From NCBI GenBank assembly GCA_937920575.1, contig CAKZSF010000133.1, positions 1 through 5,534 on the forward strand: a stretch of 5,534 nucleotides of DNA, read 5' to 3'. The position numbers and the translations under genes are program-made. Positions 1-5,534 of this stretch are shown here, piece by piece. This DNA comes from an uncultured Sphingomonadaceae bacterium (GTDB taxonomy: Bacteria > Pseudomonadota > Alphaproteobacteria > Sphingomonadales > Sphingomonadaceae). The notes under the pieces are model-generated. The model was given only the letters and a program-made list of their open reading frames with translations, did not search any database and had not been told where the DNA came from. Every line of letters begins with the position of its first letter. Position 1 is the first letter of the stretch.

Positions 1-470
1 CGGGTGTTGTGCTGGGGATCGTAACCGCGGATTGCGCGCCCATCCTGCTGGCTGACAAAGATGCAGGCGTTATCGGCGCAGCGCATGCTGGATGGCGCGG
101 AGCGGCCACGGGTGTCATCGCCAACACTGTCGCCGCAATGGAGGCTTTGGGGGCCAGCCGCGCCAACATCGCTGCCGCTATCGGGCCGTGCATTGCAAAA
201 GACAGCTATGAAGTCGGTGATGATATGCGCGGGAACTTTGCCGATGCTGATCATCGTTTCTTCGCGCCGGGCAAACCGGGCCATTGGCAATTCGATTTGG
301 AAGGGTTTGTCGCGGCGCAATTGGACCGCAGCGGCGTGGGGCGAATCTCTGGCCTCAGTCTGGACACTTACAAGGACGAGCAACGCTTCTATTCCTTTCG
401 TCGGGCCACGCATCGCGGTGAGGCCAACTATGGCAGACAGCTGTCGCTGATCGGATTGGCGGCGCTCTAA
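1..470 (+). CDS. pgeF: PgeF/YfiH-family laccase-domain protein, C-terminal part (5' truncated by window edge)
   Basis: The open frame begins at nt 3 and runs to a TAA at 468-470, giving about 155 residues; roughly the first 100 residues lie before the window (E. coli YfiH is 243 aa). Seen: the ADC motif (Cys at codon 33-35) and, 17 residues later, the His of AHAGWRG. That spacing matches the Cys107/His124 metal ligands of E. coli YfiH; the third ligand, His71, would be upstream. A GPCI...YEVG block and a C-terminal FYSFRR element also fit. Known of the family: cytoplasmic proteins shown to act as a peptidoglycan editing factor that prevents misincorporation at the first stem-peptide residue, and, in other members, to have purine nucleoside phosphorylase/adenosine deaminase activity. 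They are often mislabelled as polyphenol oxidase or laccase. The family call is firm; which reaction it performs here is not decided by sequence. Confidence 0.93.
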   Translation, partial: GVVLGIVTADCAPILLADKDAGVIGAAHAGWRGAATGVIANTVAAMEALGASRANIAAAIGPCIAKDSYEVGDDMRGNFADADHRFFAPGKPGHWQFDLEGFVAAQLDRSGVGRISGLSLDTYKDEQRFYSFRRATHRGEANYGRQLSLIGLAAL

Positions 471-480
471 TCCTCCGTCT

Positions 481-500
481 TTCTACGAAGTTGCGTAGAA
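481..500. repeat. 20-bp near-perfect palindrome after pgeF, possible operator or mRNA 3'-end hairpin
   Basis: TTCTACG (481-487) and its exact reverse complement CGTAGAA (494-500) flank the six bases AAGTTG. Eight of ten base pairs are symmetric across the whole 20 bp. It starts 10 bases after the pgeF stop codon. There is no T-run after either arm, so it is not a standard intrinsic terminator. The length and symmetry suit a dimeric regulator's operator upstream of petA, or a hairpin protecting the 3' end of the pgeF transcript. The symmetry is seen; both roles are inferred. Confidence 0.5.
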
Positions 501-513
501 CTGTATGCTGCTT

Positions 514-566
514 GCCAAAAAGGCGGTTGGCAGCGCGCCAAATCGCGTCTATCAGCGCGCCAAATC
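514..566. promoter_or_regulatory. Phased GCCAAA array with 14-bp direct repeat, candidate regulator-binding region for petABC
   Basis: GCCAAA occurs at 514-519, 537-542 and 559-564, start-to-start spacing 23 and 22 bp, about two turns of B-DNA. The last two lie in a perfect 14-bp direct repeat, CAGCGCGCCAAATC, at 531-544 and 553-566. An inverted TTGGC at 527-531 forms the dyad TTGGC-N5-GCCAA (527-541) with the second box, and TGCCAA/TTGGCA (513-518/527-532) forms another with the first. This sits 113-165 bp before the petA start, in the only intergenic gap wide enough for a control region. Same-face repeats suggest cooperative binding of a regulator. I cannot name the protein, and I found no convincing -35/-10 pair nearby. 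Confidence 0.45.
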
Positions 567-641
567 TGGTGTTTTGTATCCGTAAGAAGATGCATAGCCC
601 AGACCGAGAGGGGCTTTTCCGAAGGCGCAAATTTATCAGGC

Positions 642-660
642 GTCGCGCATGTGCGGCGAC
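642..660 (+). promoter_or_regulatory. Potential hairpin in petA leader, just upstream of the ribosome-binding site
   Basis: GTCGCGC (642-648) can pair with GC-GCGAC (653-654 and 656-660), leaving G655 bulged and an ATGT loop at 649-652. This gives seven pairs ending six bases before the first AAGG of the petA Shine-Dalgarno region. An in-frame ATG (649) lies in the loop. It might modulate ribosome access, but short GC-rich hairpins arise by chance in DNA of this composition, so the role is speculative. Confidence 0.25.
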
Positions 661-666
661 ACGAAA

Positions 667-675
667 AAGGCAAGG
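667..675 (+). promoter_or_regulatory. petA ribosome-binding site (fixes the start at 679)
   Basis: AAGG occurs at 667-670 and again at 672-675, 8 and 3 bases before ATG 679. The first has ideal spacing. The alternative in-frame ATG at 649 has only GCGTCGCGC before it, with no purine-rich element, and would add ten residues ahead of the usual pre-Tat tail. I therefore prefer 679. Confidence 0.6.
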
Positions 676-678
676 TTA

Positions 679-1260
679 ATGGCAGAGACCACTGGCACTG
701 CAGAGACACAAGAATTGGCGGCTGAGGCTGGCGGTGAAGAAGGCGTGCGTCGTCGCGACTTTATCAATATCGCAGCGATTTCAGCTGGCGGCGTAGGCGG
801 GCTAACGGTGTTGTATCCGTTGGTGAGCCAGATGGCCCCATCCAAGGACGTGCTCGCAGAAAGCACAACCGAACTGGACATTTCTTCGGTAGAGCCGGGT
901 CAAGCGATCAAGGCAATCTTCCGCAAGCAACCTGTGTTTGTGCGCAATCTGACACCTGACGAGATCGCAGAGGCGAATGCCACACCCGTGGGCGATCTGC
1001 GCGATCAGGAATCGCTGGCTGACCGCACGAAGGAAGGCCGCGAGAACATCCTGGTCACAATGGGCGTGTGTACGCACCTCGGCTGTGTTCCATTGGGCGC
1101 TGCTGAAGGCGAGAATAAGGGCGAGTATAACGGCTATTTCTGCCCGTGCCACGGCTCGCACTACGACACCGCAGGACGCATTCGCAAAGGTCCGGCGCCG
1201 ACCAATCTGGTTGTGCCGGAATATGAATTCGCGTCCGACACCGTGATCCGCATCGGCTAA
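679..1260 (+). CDS. petA: Ubiquinol-cytochrome c reductase, Rieske iron-sulfur subunit
   Basis: This is the [2Fe-2S] subunit of the cytochrome bc1 complex. It takes the first electron from ubiquinol at the Qo site of cytochrome b and passes it to cytochrome c1. From ATG 679 it is 193 aa, the normal size for an alphaproteobacterial Rieske protein. Seen: a hydrophilic acidic N-tail, then a twin-arginine signal (R24-R25-R26-D-F) leading into one hydrophobic helix (about 29-48) that should stay as an uncleaved anchor. A flexible neck follows, then the periplasmic cluster domain with box 1 CTHLGC (C131, H133 cluster ligands, C136) and box 2 CPCHGS (C155, H158 ligands, C157). C136-C157 should form the conserved disulfide. 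The GPAP Pro loop is at 171-174. All ligands are intact. It is the first gene of petABC; petB follows after 17 bp. Confidence 0.97.
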   Translation: MAETTGTAETQELAAEAGGEEGVRRRDFINIAAISAGGVGGLTVLYPLVSQMAPSKDVLAESTTELDISSVEPGQAIKAIFRKQPVFVRNLTPDEIAEANATPVGDLRDQESLADRTKEGRENILVTMGVCTHLGCVPLGAAEGENKGEYNGYFCPCHGSHYDTAGRIRKGPAPTNLVVPEYEFASDTVIRIG

Positions 1261-1277
1261 GGCTAGAGAGAGAAATT

Positions 1278-2591
1278 ATGAGCTTCCCCTGGGCCAAGCA
1301 ATACGAACCCGCCAACGACTTCACGAAGTTTTTGGACGAGAAACTGCCGCTGCCGCGTTTTGTCTATAACGCAGTGGGCGCTGGTTATCCGGTTCCGCGC
1401 AATCTGAACTATTTCTGGAATTTCGGCGTCCTGGCCGGATTTTGTCTGGTTCTGCAGATCATCACTGGTGTGGTCCTCGCGATGCACTATGCCGCCGACG
1501 CAACGGTTGCGTTCGACAAGGTCGAGCACATCATGCGCGACGTGAATTACGGCTGGTTGATGCGCTATGCGCACGCCAACGGTGCCAGCTTCTTCTTCAT
1601 GGTCATTTATCTGCACATCTTCCGCGGCTTCTTCTACTCATCGTACAAGGCCCCGCGCGAGATGATCTGGTTGCTCGGCGTAACGATCTTCCTGCTGATG
1701 ATGGCAACCGCCTTCATGGGCTATGTGCTGCCATGGGGCCAAATGAGCTTCTGGGGCGCGAAAGTGATTACCGGCCTGTTCGGCGCGATCCCGCTGGTGG
1801 GTGAGCCGCTGCAAATCTGGCTTCTGGGTGGCTATGCGCCGGATGATGCAGCGTTGAACCGCTTCTTCAGCCTGCACTTCCTGCTGCCCTTTGTTATTGC
1901 GGGCGTTGTGATCCTGCACATCTGGGCACTGCACATTCCCGGCTCATCGAACCCCACGGGTGTCGAGATCAAGTCGGAAAGCGACACGGTCCCGTTCCAC
2001 CCATATTACACCGCGAAAGACGGTTTCGGGCTGGGTGTGTTCCTGATCCTGTTCTCGATCGTGGTGTTCTATCTGCCGACGATGCTGGGTCACGCGGAAA
2101 ACTACATTCCCGCTAACCCGCTTTCTACACCGGCGCTGATCGTTCCGGAATGGTATTTCTATCCATTCTACGCGATCCTGCGGGCCTTCACGATTGATGT
2201 GACCATTCCGTTCACCGGCATTGTGCTGATCAAGGCGCAGCTGCTGGGCGTCATCGCGATGTTTGCATCGATCCTGATCTGGTTCTTCCTGCCATGGCTG
2301 GACAAGTCACCTGTGCGCAGCGGCCATTATCGCCCGCTGTTCCGCAAGTTCTTCTACGTGTTCTTGCTGTGCATGGCCATCTTGTTCGTCTGTGGTGGCG
2401 CACCGGCTTACGAGCCGTACATCATGCTCAGCCAGATCGCGACGGCGTATTACTTCCTGCACTTCCTGGTGATCCTGCCGATCGTCTCCTCGATTGAACA
2501 GCCCAAGGAACTGCCTTTCTCCATCACCGAAGCGGTGCTGGGCAAGGACGACAAATCTGTGCTTGATAAACCTGCCGCGGCGAAAGCCTGA
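1278..2591 (+). CDS. petB: Ubiquinol-cytochrome c reductase, cytochrome b subunit
   Basis: This is the di-heme membrane core of the bc1 complex, carrying the quinol-oxidising Qo and quinone-reducing Qi sites of the proton-motive Q cycle. It is 437 aa, typical for a bacterial full-length cytochrome b with eight helices (roughly 45-70, 96-121, 128-152, 196-220, 248-268, 311-337, 355-375, 386-408). Seen: heme ligands H99 and H113 in the second helix and H200 and H214 in the fourth, each pair 14 apart as required. The Qo motif PEWY is at 290-293, and the WGAKVIT segment around G160 is the region where Qo-inhibitor resistance maps in other species. Qi residues H219 and K247-D248 match yeast H202 and K228-D229. 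The start is preceded by a weak purine-rich element, GAGAGAGA (1266-1273). All functional residues are present. Confidence 0.98.
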   Translation: MSFPWAKQYEPANDFTKFLDEKLPLPRFVYNAVGAGYPVPRNLNYFWNFGVLAGFCLVLQIITGVVLAMHYAADATVAFDKVEHIMRDVNYGWLMRYAHANGASFFFMVIYLHIFRGFFYSSYKAPREMIWLLGVTIFLLMMATAFMGYVLPWGQMSFWGAKVITGLFGAIPLVGEPLQIWLLGGYAPDDAALNRFFSLHFLLPFVIAGVVILHIWALHIPGSSNPTGVEIKSESDTVPFHPYYTAKDGFGLGVFLILFSIVVFYLPTMLGHAENYIPANPLSTPALIVPEWYFYPFYAILRAFTIDVTIPFTGIVLIKAQLLGVIAMFASILIWFFLPWLDKSPVRSGHYRPLFRKFFYVFLLCMAILFVCGGAPAYEPYIMLSQIATAYYFLHFLVILPIVSSIEQPKELPFSITEAVLGKDDKSVLDKPAAAKA

Positions 2592-2624
2592 GGCGAGAAG
2601 CATTCGGAAACGAGAGATACTACT

Positions 2625-3473
2625 ATGATCCGCATCGGCGCATTGGCCCTCGGCTTCTTCTTCTTCGCTACGGTGATCTTTTGGTCATTCATTCCGGGCG
2701 CGTACACGCATTTCTTTGGCGAGCATCCGCCCAAGGCGGCTGAGAAAGTGTTCCATCTGGAGCCGAAGGACGTGTCCTTCTCGTTTGATGGGCCATTCGG
2801 TAGCTGGGATGCGCAACAGCTTCAGCGCGGCCTGAAAGTGTACAAGGAAACTTGCGCAGCGTGTCACAGCCTCGAGCAAGTCTCGTTCCGCAGCCTGTCA
2901 GAAATTGGCTACACCGAAGCAGAAGTGAAGGCGATTGCCGCTGAGTTCACTGTGCCGGGTGTCAACCCTGACACGGGCGAAGCGGAAGGCCGCCCGGGTC
3001 TGCCAACAGACAAGTTTCCTTCGCCTTACGCGAATGACATTGCTGCTGCCGCTGCGAACAATAACGCGATCCCGCCTGATCTTTCGCTGATGCCGAAGGC
3101 CCGCAAGGGCGGCGCACCATATATCTATTCGTTGCTGACCGGTTATCAGGATCCACCTGCAGAACTGCTGCAGAAATACCCCGAAGCGAAGCCGGGCCCG
3201 GGCTTGAACTACAACCCGTATTTCAAGAACCTCAACATCGCGATGGTCGCGCCACTGACGGTCGATGGCCAAGTGACCTATGATGATGGAACCGAAGCCA
3301 CCGTTGATCAAATGGCCAAAGACGTGTCAGCTTTCCTAAGCTGGACTGCAGAGCCAACGATGATTGAGCGCAAGCGCACTGGCTTCTGGTGGATCGGCTT
3401 CCTGATCTTCGCCACGATTTTGGCCTATCTGTCGAAAAAGCAGGTGTGGTCATCGATCAAGGGCAAAGACTGA
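2625..3473 (+). CDS. petC: Ubiquinol-cytochrome c reductase, cytochrome c1 subunit
   Basis: This is the c-type heme subunit that accepts electrons from the Rieske protein and reduces soluble or membrane cytochrome c in the periplasm. It is 282 aa. Seen: an N-terminal hydrophobic segment (about 5-25), a periplasmic domain with the heme attachment site CAACH (C77, C80, axial H81), the conserved PDLSL (151-155), and IAMVAPL, whose M207 is the expected sixth heme ligand. A C-terminal anchor helix (about 254-270) is followed by a basic cytoplasmic tail. The N-terminal segment has no obvious AxA cleavage site, so it may be retained as a second anchor. The start has only a weak SD (GAGAG, 2612-2616). 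The gene is in the same reading frame as petB, with only the petB TGA and 11 sense codons between them. Heme attachment would need the cytochrome c maturation system encoded elsewhere. Confidence 0.97.
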   Translation: MIRIGALALGFFFFATVIFWSFIPGAYTHFFGEHPPKAAEKVFHLEPKDVSFSFDGPFGSWDAQQLQRGLKVYKETCAACHSLEQVSFRSLSEIGYTEAEVKAIAAEFTVPGVNPDTGEAEGRPGLPTDKFPSPYANDIAAAAANNNAIPPDLSLMPKARKGGAPYIYSLLTGYQDPPAELLQKYPEAKPGPGLNYNPYFKNLNIAMVAPLTVDGQVTYDDGTEATVDQMAKDVSAFLSWTAEPTMIERKRTGFWWIGFLIFATILAYLSKKQVWSSIKGKD

Positions 3474-3485
3474 TCGAGGGATCAG
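3470..3485 (+). promoter_or_regulatory. Hairpin joining petC stop codon and apt Shine-Dalgarno
   Basis: CTGATC (3470-3475) pairs exactly with GATCAG (3480-3485) around the tetraloop GAGG (3476-3479). The petC TGA (3471-3473) lies in the left arm. The loop plus the next G makes GAGGG, the only plausible Shine-Dalgarno for apt, 12 bases before ATG 3493. A ribosome ending petC would melt the stem, which suggests translational coupling of apt to petC. The pairing is seen; the coupling is inferred. There is no T-run, so it is not a terminator. Confidence 0.4.
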
Positions 3486-3492
3486 CCTAGTC

Positions 3493-4038
3493 ATGCCAAC
3501 CATGACACCGGAGCAGCTCAAATCGCTGGTCCGGACGGTGCCTGACTTCCCCGAAACGGGCATCCAATTTCGCGACATCACCACGCTGATCGGGCATGGC
3601 GAGGGGCTGGCTTCGGCTGTCTCTCTGCTGGCCGAACGGGCCAAAGCCGCTGACGCGCAGCTGATCGCAGGAATGGAGGCGCGCGGCTTCATCTTTGGAG
3701 CAGCCGTGGCCGCGCAACTGGGCCTAGGCTTTGTCCCCATTCGCAAGCCCGGCAAACTGCCGATTGAAACCATCGGCGAGGATTACGCGCTGGAATATGG
3801 CACTGACCGGCTCGAGATTGATCCGGGCGCTATTGCTGACGGCCAACGCGTCGTCATCGTCGACGATTTGATTGCGACCGGGGGAACAGCGTTGGCCGCA
3901 GCCAAATTGTTGCGCCGCGCCGGGGCGATGTTGTCGCATGCCCTTTTCGTAATCGACTTGCCAGAATTGGGCGGCGCAGAGAAATTGCGTGACGCAGATT
4001 TGACTGTCGATGCGCTGTTTGATTTCGAGGGCGCGTAA
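3493..4038 (+). CDS. apt: Adenine phosphoribosyltransferase
   Basis: This cytoplasmic purine-salvage enzyme converts adenine plus PRPP to AMP and pyrophosphate. It is 181 aa, the usual size. Seen: the N-terminal PDFPETGIQFRDIT block (18-30), the EARGF substrate-site segment (62-66), the RKPGKLP catalytic-loop region (84-90) with an EYG motif (101-103), and the PRPP-binding signature VVIVDDLIATGGT (120-132) with the D124-D125 pair. ATG 3493 is chosen over ATG 3502 because the GAGGG at 3476-3480 is nearer to it; with 3502 the spacing would exceed 20 bases. It begins 19 bp after petC, so it is probably expressed with the bc1 genes, although it has no direct biochemical link to them. Confidence 0.97.
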   Translation: MPTMTPEQLKSLVRTVPDFPETGIQFRDITTLIGHGEGLASAVSLLAERAKAADAQLIAGMEARGFIFGAAVAAQLGLGFVPIRKPGKLPIETIGEDYALEYGTDRLEIDPGAIADGQRVVIVDDLIATGGTALAAAKLLRRAGAMLSHALFVIDLPELGGAEKLRDADLTVDALFDFEGA

Positions 4039-4060
4039 TCGCATCAGCCAATGCATGTTT

Positions 4061-4073
4061 GACGCCGCGCGTC
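4061..4073. repeat. Short GC-rich inverted repeat between apt and the antiporter gene
   Basis: GACGC (4061-4065) and GCGTC (4069-4073) flank CGC. Just after it are a second small dyad, TGGC-CC-GCCA (4074-4083), and another GCCAAA (4080-4085) like those upstream of petA. There is no T-run, so a terminator is not supported. It could slow or pause transcription between the two genes, or it may be chance. Confidence 0.25.
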
Positions 4074-4100
4074 TGGCCCGCCAAAGCAACCGCATAGGAT

Positions 4101-5534
4101 ATGGATAACCCAGCTCTCATCATTGCCCTCATCGGTATGCTTGGCATCGGCGCGCAATGGATTGCGTGGCGCACGGGCTGGCCCGCGATTGTGCTGATGC
4201 TAGTGGCAGGCTTTATGGCCGGGCCGATCTTCGGCGTGATTGATCCGAATGCGGCATTTGGCGATTTGCTCAGCCCGCTGATTTCTATCGGTGTCGCGCT
4301 TATCCTGTTCGAAGGCGGGCTTAGCCTAGACTATCGCGAGCTGCGCAAGGCGGGCGATGGCGTGGCGCGACTGGTTTTCTTGGGCGTTCCACTGGGCTGG
4401 GTGTTTGGTGCATTGGCTTGCCATTACGTGGCGGGATTATCTTGGCCCGTTGCGATTGTCTTTTCCGGCATTCTGGTGGTGACCGGGCCAACCGTGGTGA
4501 TGCCCCTCTTACGCCAAAGCACGGTGCAGCAACGCCCCGCTGCCATTTTAAAGTGGGAAGCCATCGTCAACGATCCAGTAGGCGCCTTGTGCGCCGTGAT
4601 CGCGTTCGAATATTTCTACAAACTGGCAGAAACGCCTAACGCAACAGTTGTGGAGGTCGTGCCTCCGCTGATTATTGCCGCAGTCATCGCAGGCGTGATC
4701 GGCTACGCAGCGGCGAAATTTGTGGCCTACACGTTCCCGCGCGGCATCGTGCCGGAATTCCTCAAAGTGCCTGTCCTGCTGGTGCTGGTGGTGGGCATTT
4801 TCGTGGCCTGCAACGCGATTGAGCATGAGGCTGGGCTGGTGGCCGTGACCGTCATGGGCATTGCGCTTGCCAATATGCACGTCTCCAGCCTGCGCAGCAT
4901 TCATCCGTTCAAGCAGAACATCGCGGTGCTGCTGGTTTCCGGCATCTTCATTCTGCTGTCCGCCTCGCTCGATTTCGAACAATTGCGCGATTTCCAATGG
5001 GAGTTCGGCCTGTTCCTGCTCGCGCTGATCCTGCTTGTGCGTCCGGCGACAATTTTGATCAGTCTGCTGTTCAGCTCAGTGCCATGGAATGAACGGCTGT
5101 TCCTAGCCTGGATCGCTCCGCGTGGGATTGTGTTGGTGGCGATTTCTGGCCTGTTCGCGATCCGCCTGGTCGAAATCGGCTATGATGAAGGCAGCCTTCT
5201 GATCGGCCTCAGCTTTGCCGTAGTGGTCGCGACAATCATCTCCAGCGGATTCACCGCTGACCTTGCCGCGCGGCTTCTTAAGGTGAAAGGCGAAACGCGG
5301 CCTGGCCTGCTGATTGTGGGTTCGTCCCAATGGTCTGTCGCACTGGCTCAACACATGCACGATCTTGAGACGCCCGTGTTGATAGTCGATTCCAGTTGGG
5401 AGCGATTGGGCCGAGCGCGGCGTGCGGGATTACCAACCTATCACGGCGAAATCCTGAACGAAGCGACGGAGCACAACCTTGATCTGGCGCCATTTCAGGT
5501 GCTCGTCGCGGCAACCGATAATGAGGCTTACAAC
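4101..5534 (+). CDS. CPA1-family cation/proton antiporter with C-terminal TrkA-N-like domain (3' truncated by window edge)
   Basis: An uninterrupted frame of 478 codons runs from ATG 4101 to the last base. Residues 1-390 are a polytopic membrane domain with about a dozen hydrophobic segments. It carries LILFEGGL (67-74), TGPTVVMPLLR (128-138), the ion-binding-type N157-D158 in WEAIVNDP, and APRGIV (339-344), all typical of Na+/H+ exchanger (CPA1/NhaP-like) proteins. Residues 401-478 resemble a TrkA-N/RCK nucleotide-binding fold: a LLIVG strand, a LIVD strand ending in D430, and VLVAATDN near the end. Such domains gate transport in response to nucleotides or ligands. The likely role is exchange of Na+ or K+ for H+ across the inner membrane; the ion is not decidable from sequence. 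A TAG at 4095-4097 blocks any upstream start. AGGA at 4096-4099 is only one base before the ATG, so the start has no well-placed Shine-Dalgarno. It lies 62 bp after apt. Confidence 0.93.
   Translation, partial: MDNPALIIALIGMLGIGAQWIAWRTGWPAIVLMLVAGFMAGPIFGVIDPNAAFGDLLSPLISIGVALILFEGGLSLDYRELRKAGDGVARLVFLGVPLGWVFGALACHYVAGLSWPVAIVFSGILVVTGPTVVMPLLRQSTVQQRPAAILKWEAIVNDPVGALCAVIAFEYFYKLAETPNATVVEVVPPLIIAAVIAGVIGYAAAKFVAYTFPRGIVPEFLKVPVLLVLVVGIFVACNAIEHEAGLVAVTVMGIALANMHVSSLRSIHPFKQNIAVLLVSGIFILLSASLDFEQLRDFQWEFGLFLLALILLVRPATILISLLFSSVPWNERLFLAWIAPRGIVLVAISGLFAIRLVEIGYDEGSLLIGLSFAVVVATIISSGFTADLAARLLKVKGETRPGLLIVGSSQWSVALAQHMHDLETPVLIVDSSWERLGRARRAGLPTYHGEILNEATEHNLDLAPFQVLVAATDNEAYN

Larger units (their letters stand above)
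679..4038 (+). other. Probable petABC-apt transcription unit
   Basis: Four same-strand genes are separated by 17, 33 and 19 bp, with no intrinsic terminator between them. The 208-bp gap before petA contains repeats suitable for control. The gap after apt widens to 62 bp and holds a short hairpin without a T-run, so transcription may continue into the antiporter gene. Co-transcription is inferred from spacing only. Confidence 0.7.

Noticed and set aside
504..509. TATGCT as a -10 promoter element
   Set aside because: The hexamer about 17 bp upstream is TTCTAC, a poor -35 match. Other AT-rich spots (574-579, 632-637) also lack correctly spaced partners, so no promoter is called.
527..541. TTGGC-N5-GCCAA resembles the eukaryotic NF-I site, and TTTGGCGC resembles an E2F site
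   Set aside because: The window is clearly bacterial, so the match to eukaryotic factors is coincidence. The dyad is reported only as a candidate bacterial operator.
649..651. Upstream in-frame ATG as the petA start (203 aa)
   Set aside because: No purine-rich element precedes it, and it sits in the loop of a possible hairpin. ATG 679 has AAGG at good spacing and gives the usual protein length.
2898..3311. 137-codon open frame on the minus strand
   Set aside because: It is antisense to cytochrome c1, whose heme motif and ligands are intact. No domain or ribosome-binding site supports the minus frame.
4061..4073. Intrinsic terminator after apt
   Set aside because: The stem is only five pairs, and no T-run follows on either strand.
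4548..4997. 149-codon open frame on the minus strand
   Set aside because: It lies opposite the membrane domain of the antiporter, which has clear family motifs in the + frame. The predicted peptide is rich in His, Gln and Arg with no recognisable domain, as expected for an antisense shadow.

Overview
This is a chromosomal housekeeping stretch from what looks like an alphaproteobacterium, probably a sphingomonad or Erythrobacter-like organism. That placement is inferred from moderate-to-high GC, the three-gene cytochrome bc1 layout, a twin-arginine Rieske protein and the style of the protein sequences. No database search was run. All six genes lie on the + strand and are tightly packed. I see no insertion sequence, phage gene, tRNA, rRNA, CRISPR array or clear horizontal transfer.

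Layout: (1) nt 1-470 is the C-terminal part of a PgeF/YfiH laccase-domain protein, with its N-terminus outside the window. (2) nt 471-678 is the only sizeable intergenic region. It holds a 20-bp near-palindrome, three GCCAAA boxes spaced about two helical turns apart (including a perfect 14-bp direct repeat), and a small hairpin just before the petA ribosome-binding site. This is the likely control region of the following operon. (3) nt 679-3473 encodes the complete cytochrome bc1 complex catalytic core: Rieske iron-sulfur protein (petA), cytochrome b (petB) and cytochrome c1 (petC), with gaps of 17 and 33 bp. (4) nt 3493-4038 is apt, adenine phosphoribosyltransferase, only 19 bp after petC. 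A hairpin there combines the petC stop codon with the apt Shine-Dalgarno. (5) nt 4101-5534 is a 5'-complete, 3'-truncated CPA1-type cation/proton antiporter with a C-terminal TrkA-N/RCK-like domain that runs off the window.

Together, PetABC oxidises ubiquinol and reduces cytochrome c while exporting protons. The antiporter downstream would use or adjust the resulting ion gradients. Apt recycles adenine to AMP. PgeF-family proteins act on purine nucleosides or on peptidoglycan precursors, so the pet genes are flanked by two genes with possible purine links.

I did not find a convincing undescribed system. The points most worth following are the phased GCCAAA array upstream of petA, the petC-stop/apt-SD hairpin, and petB and petC lying in the same frame with only one stop codon between them.
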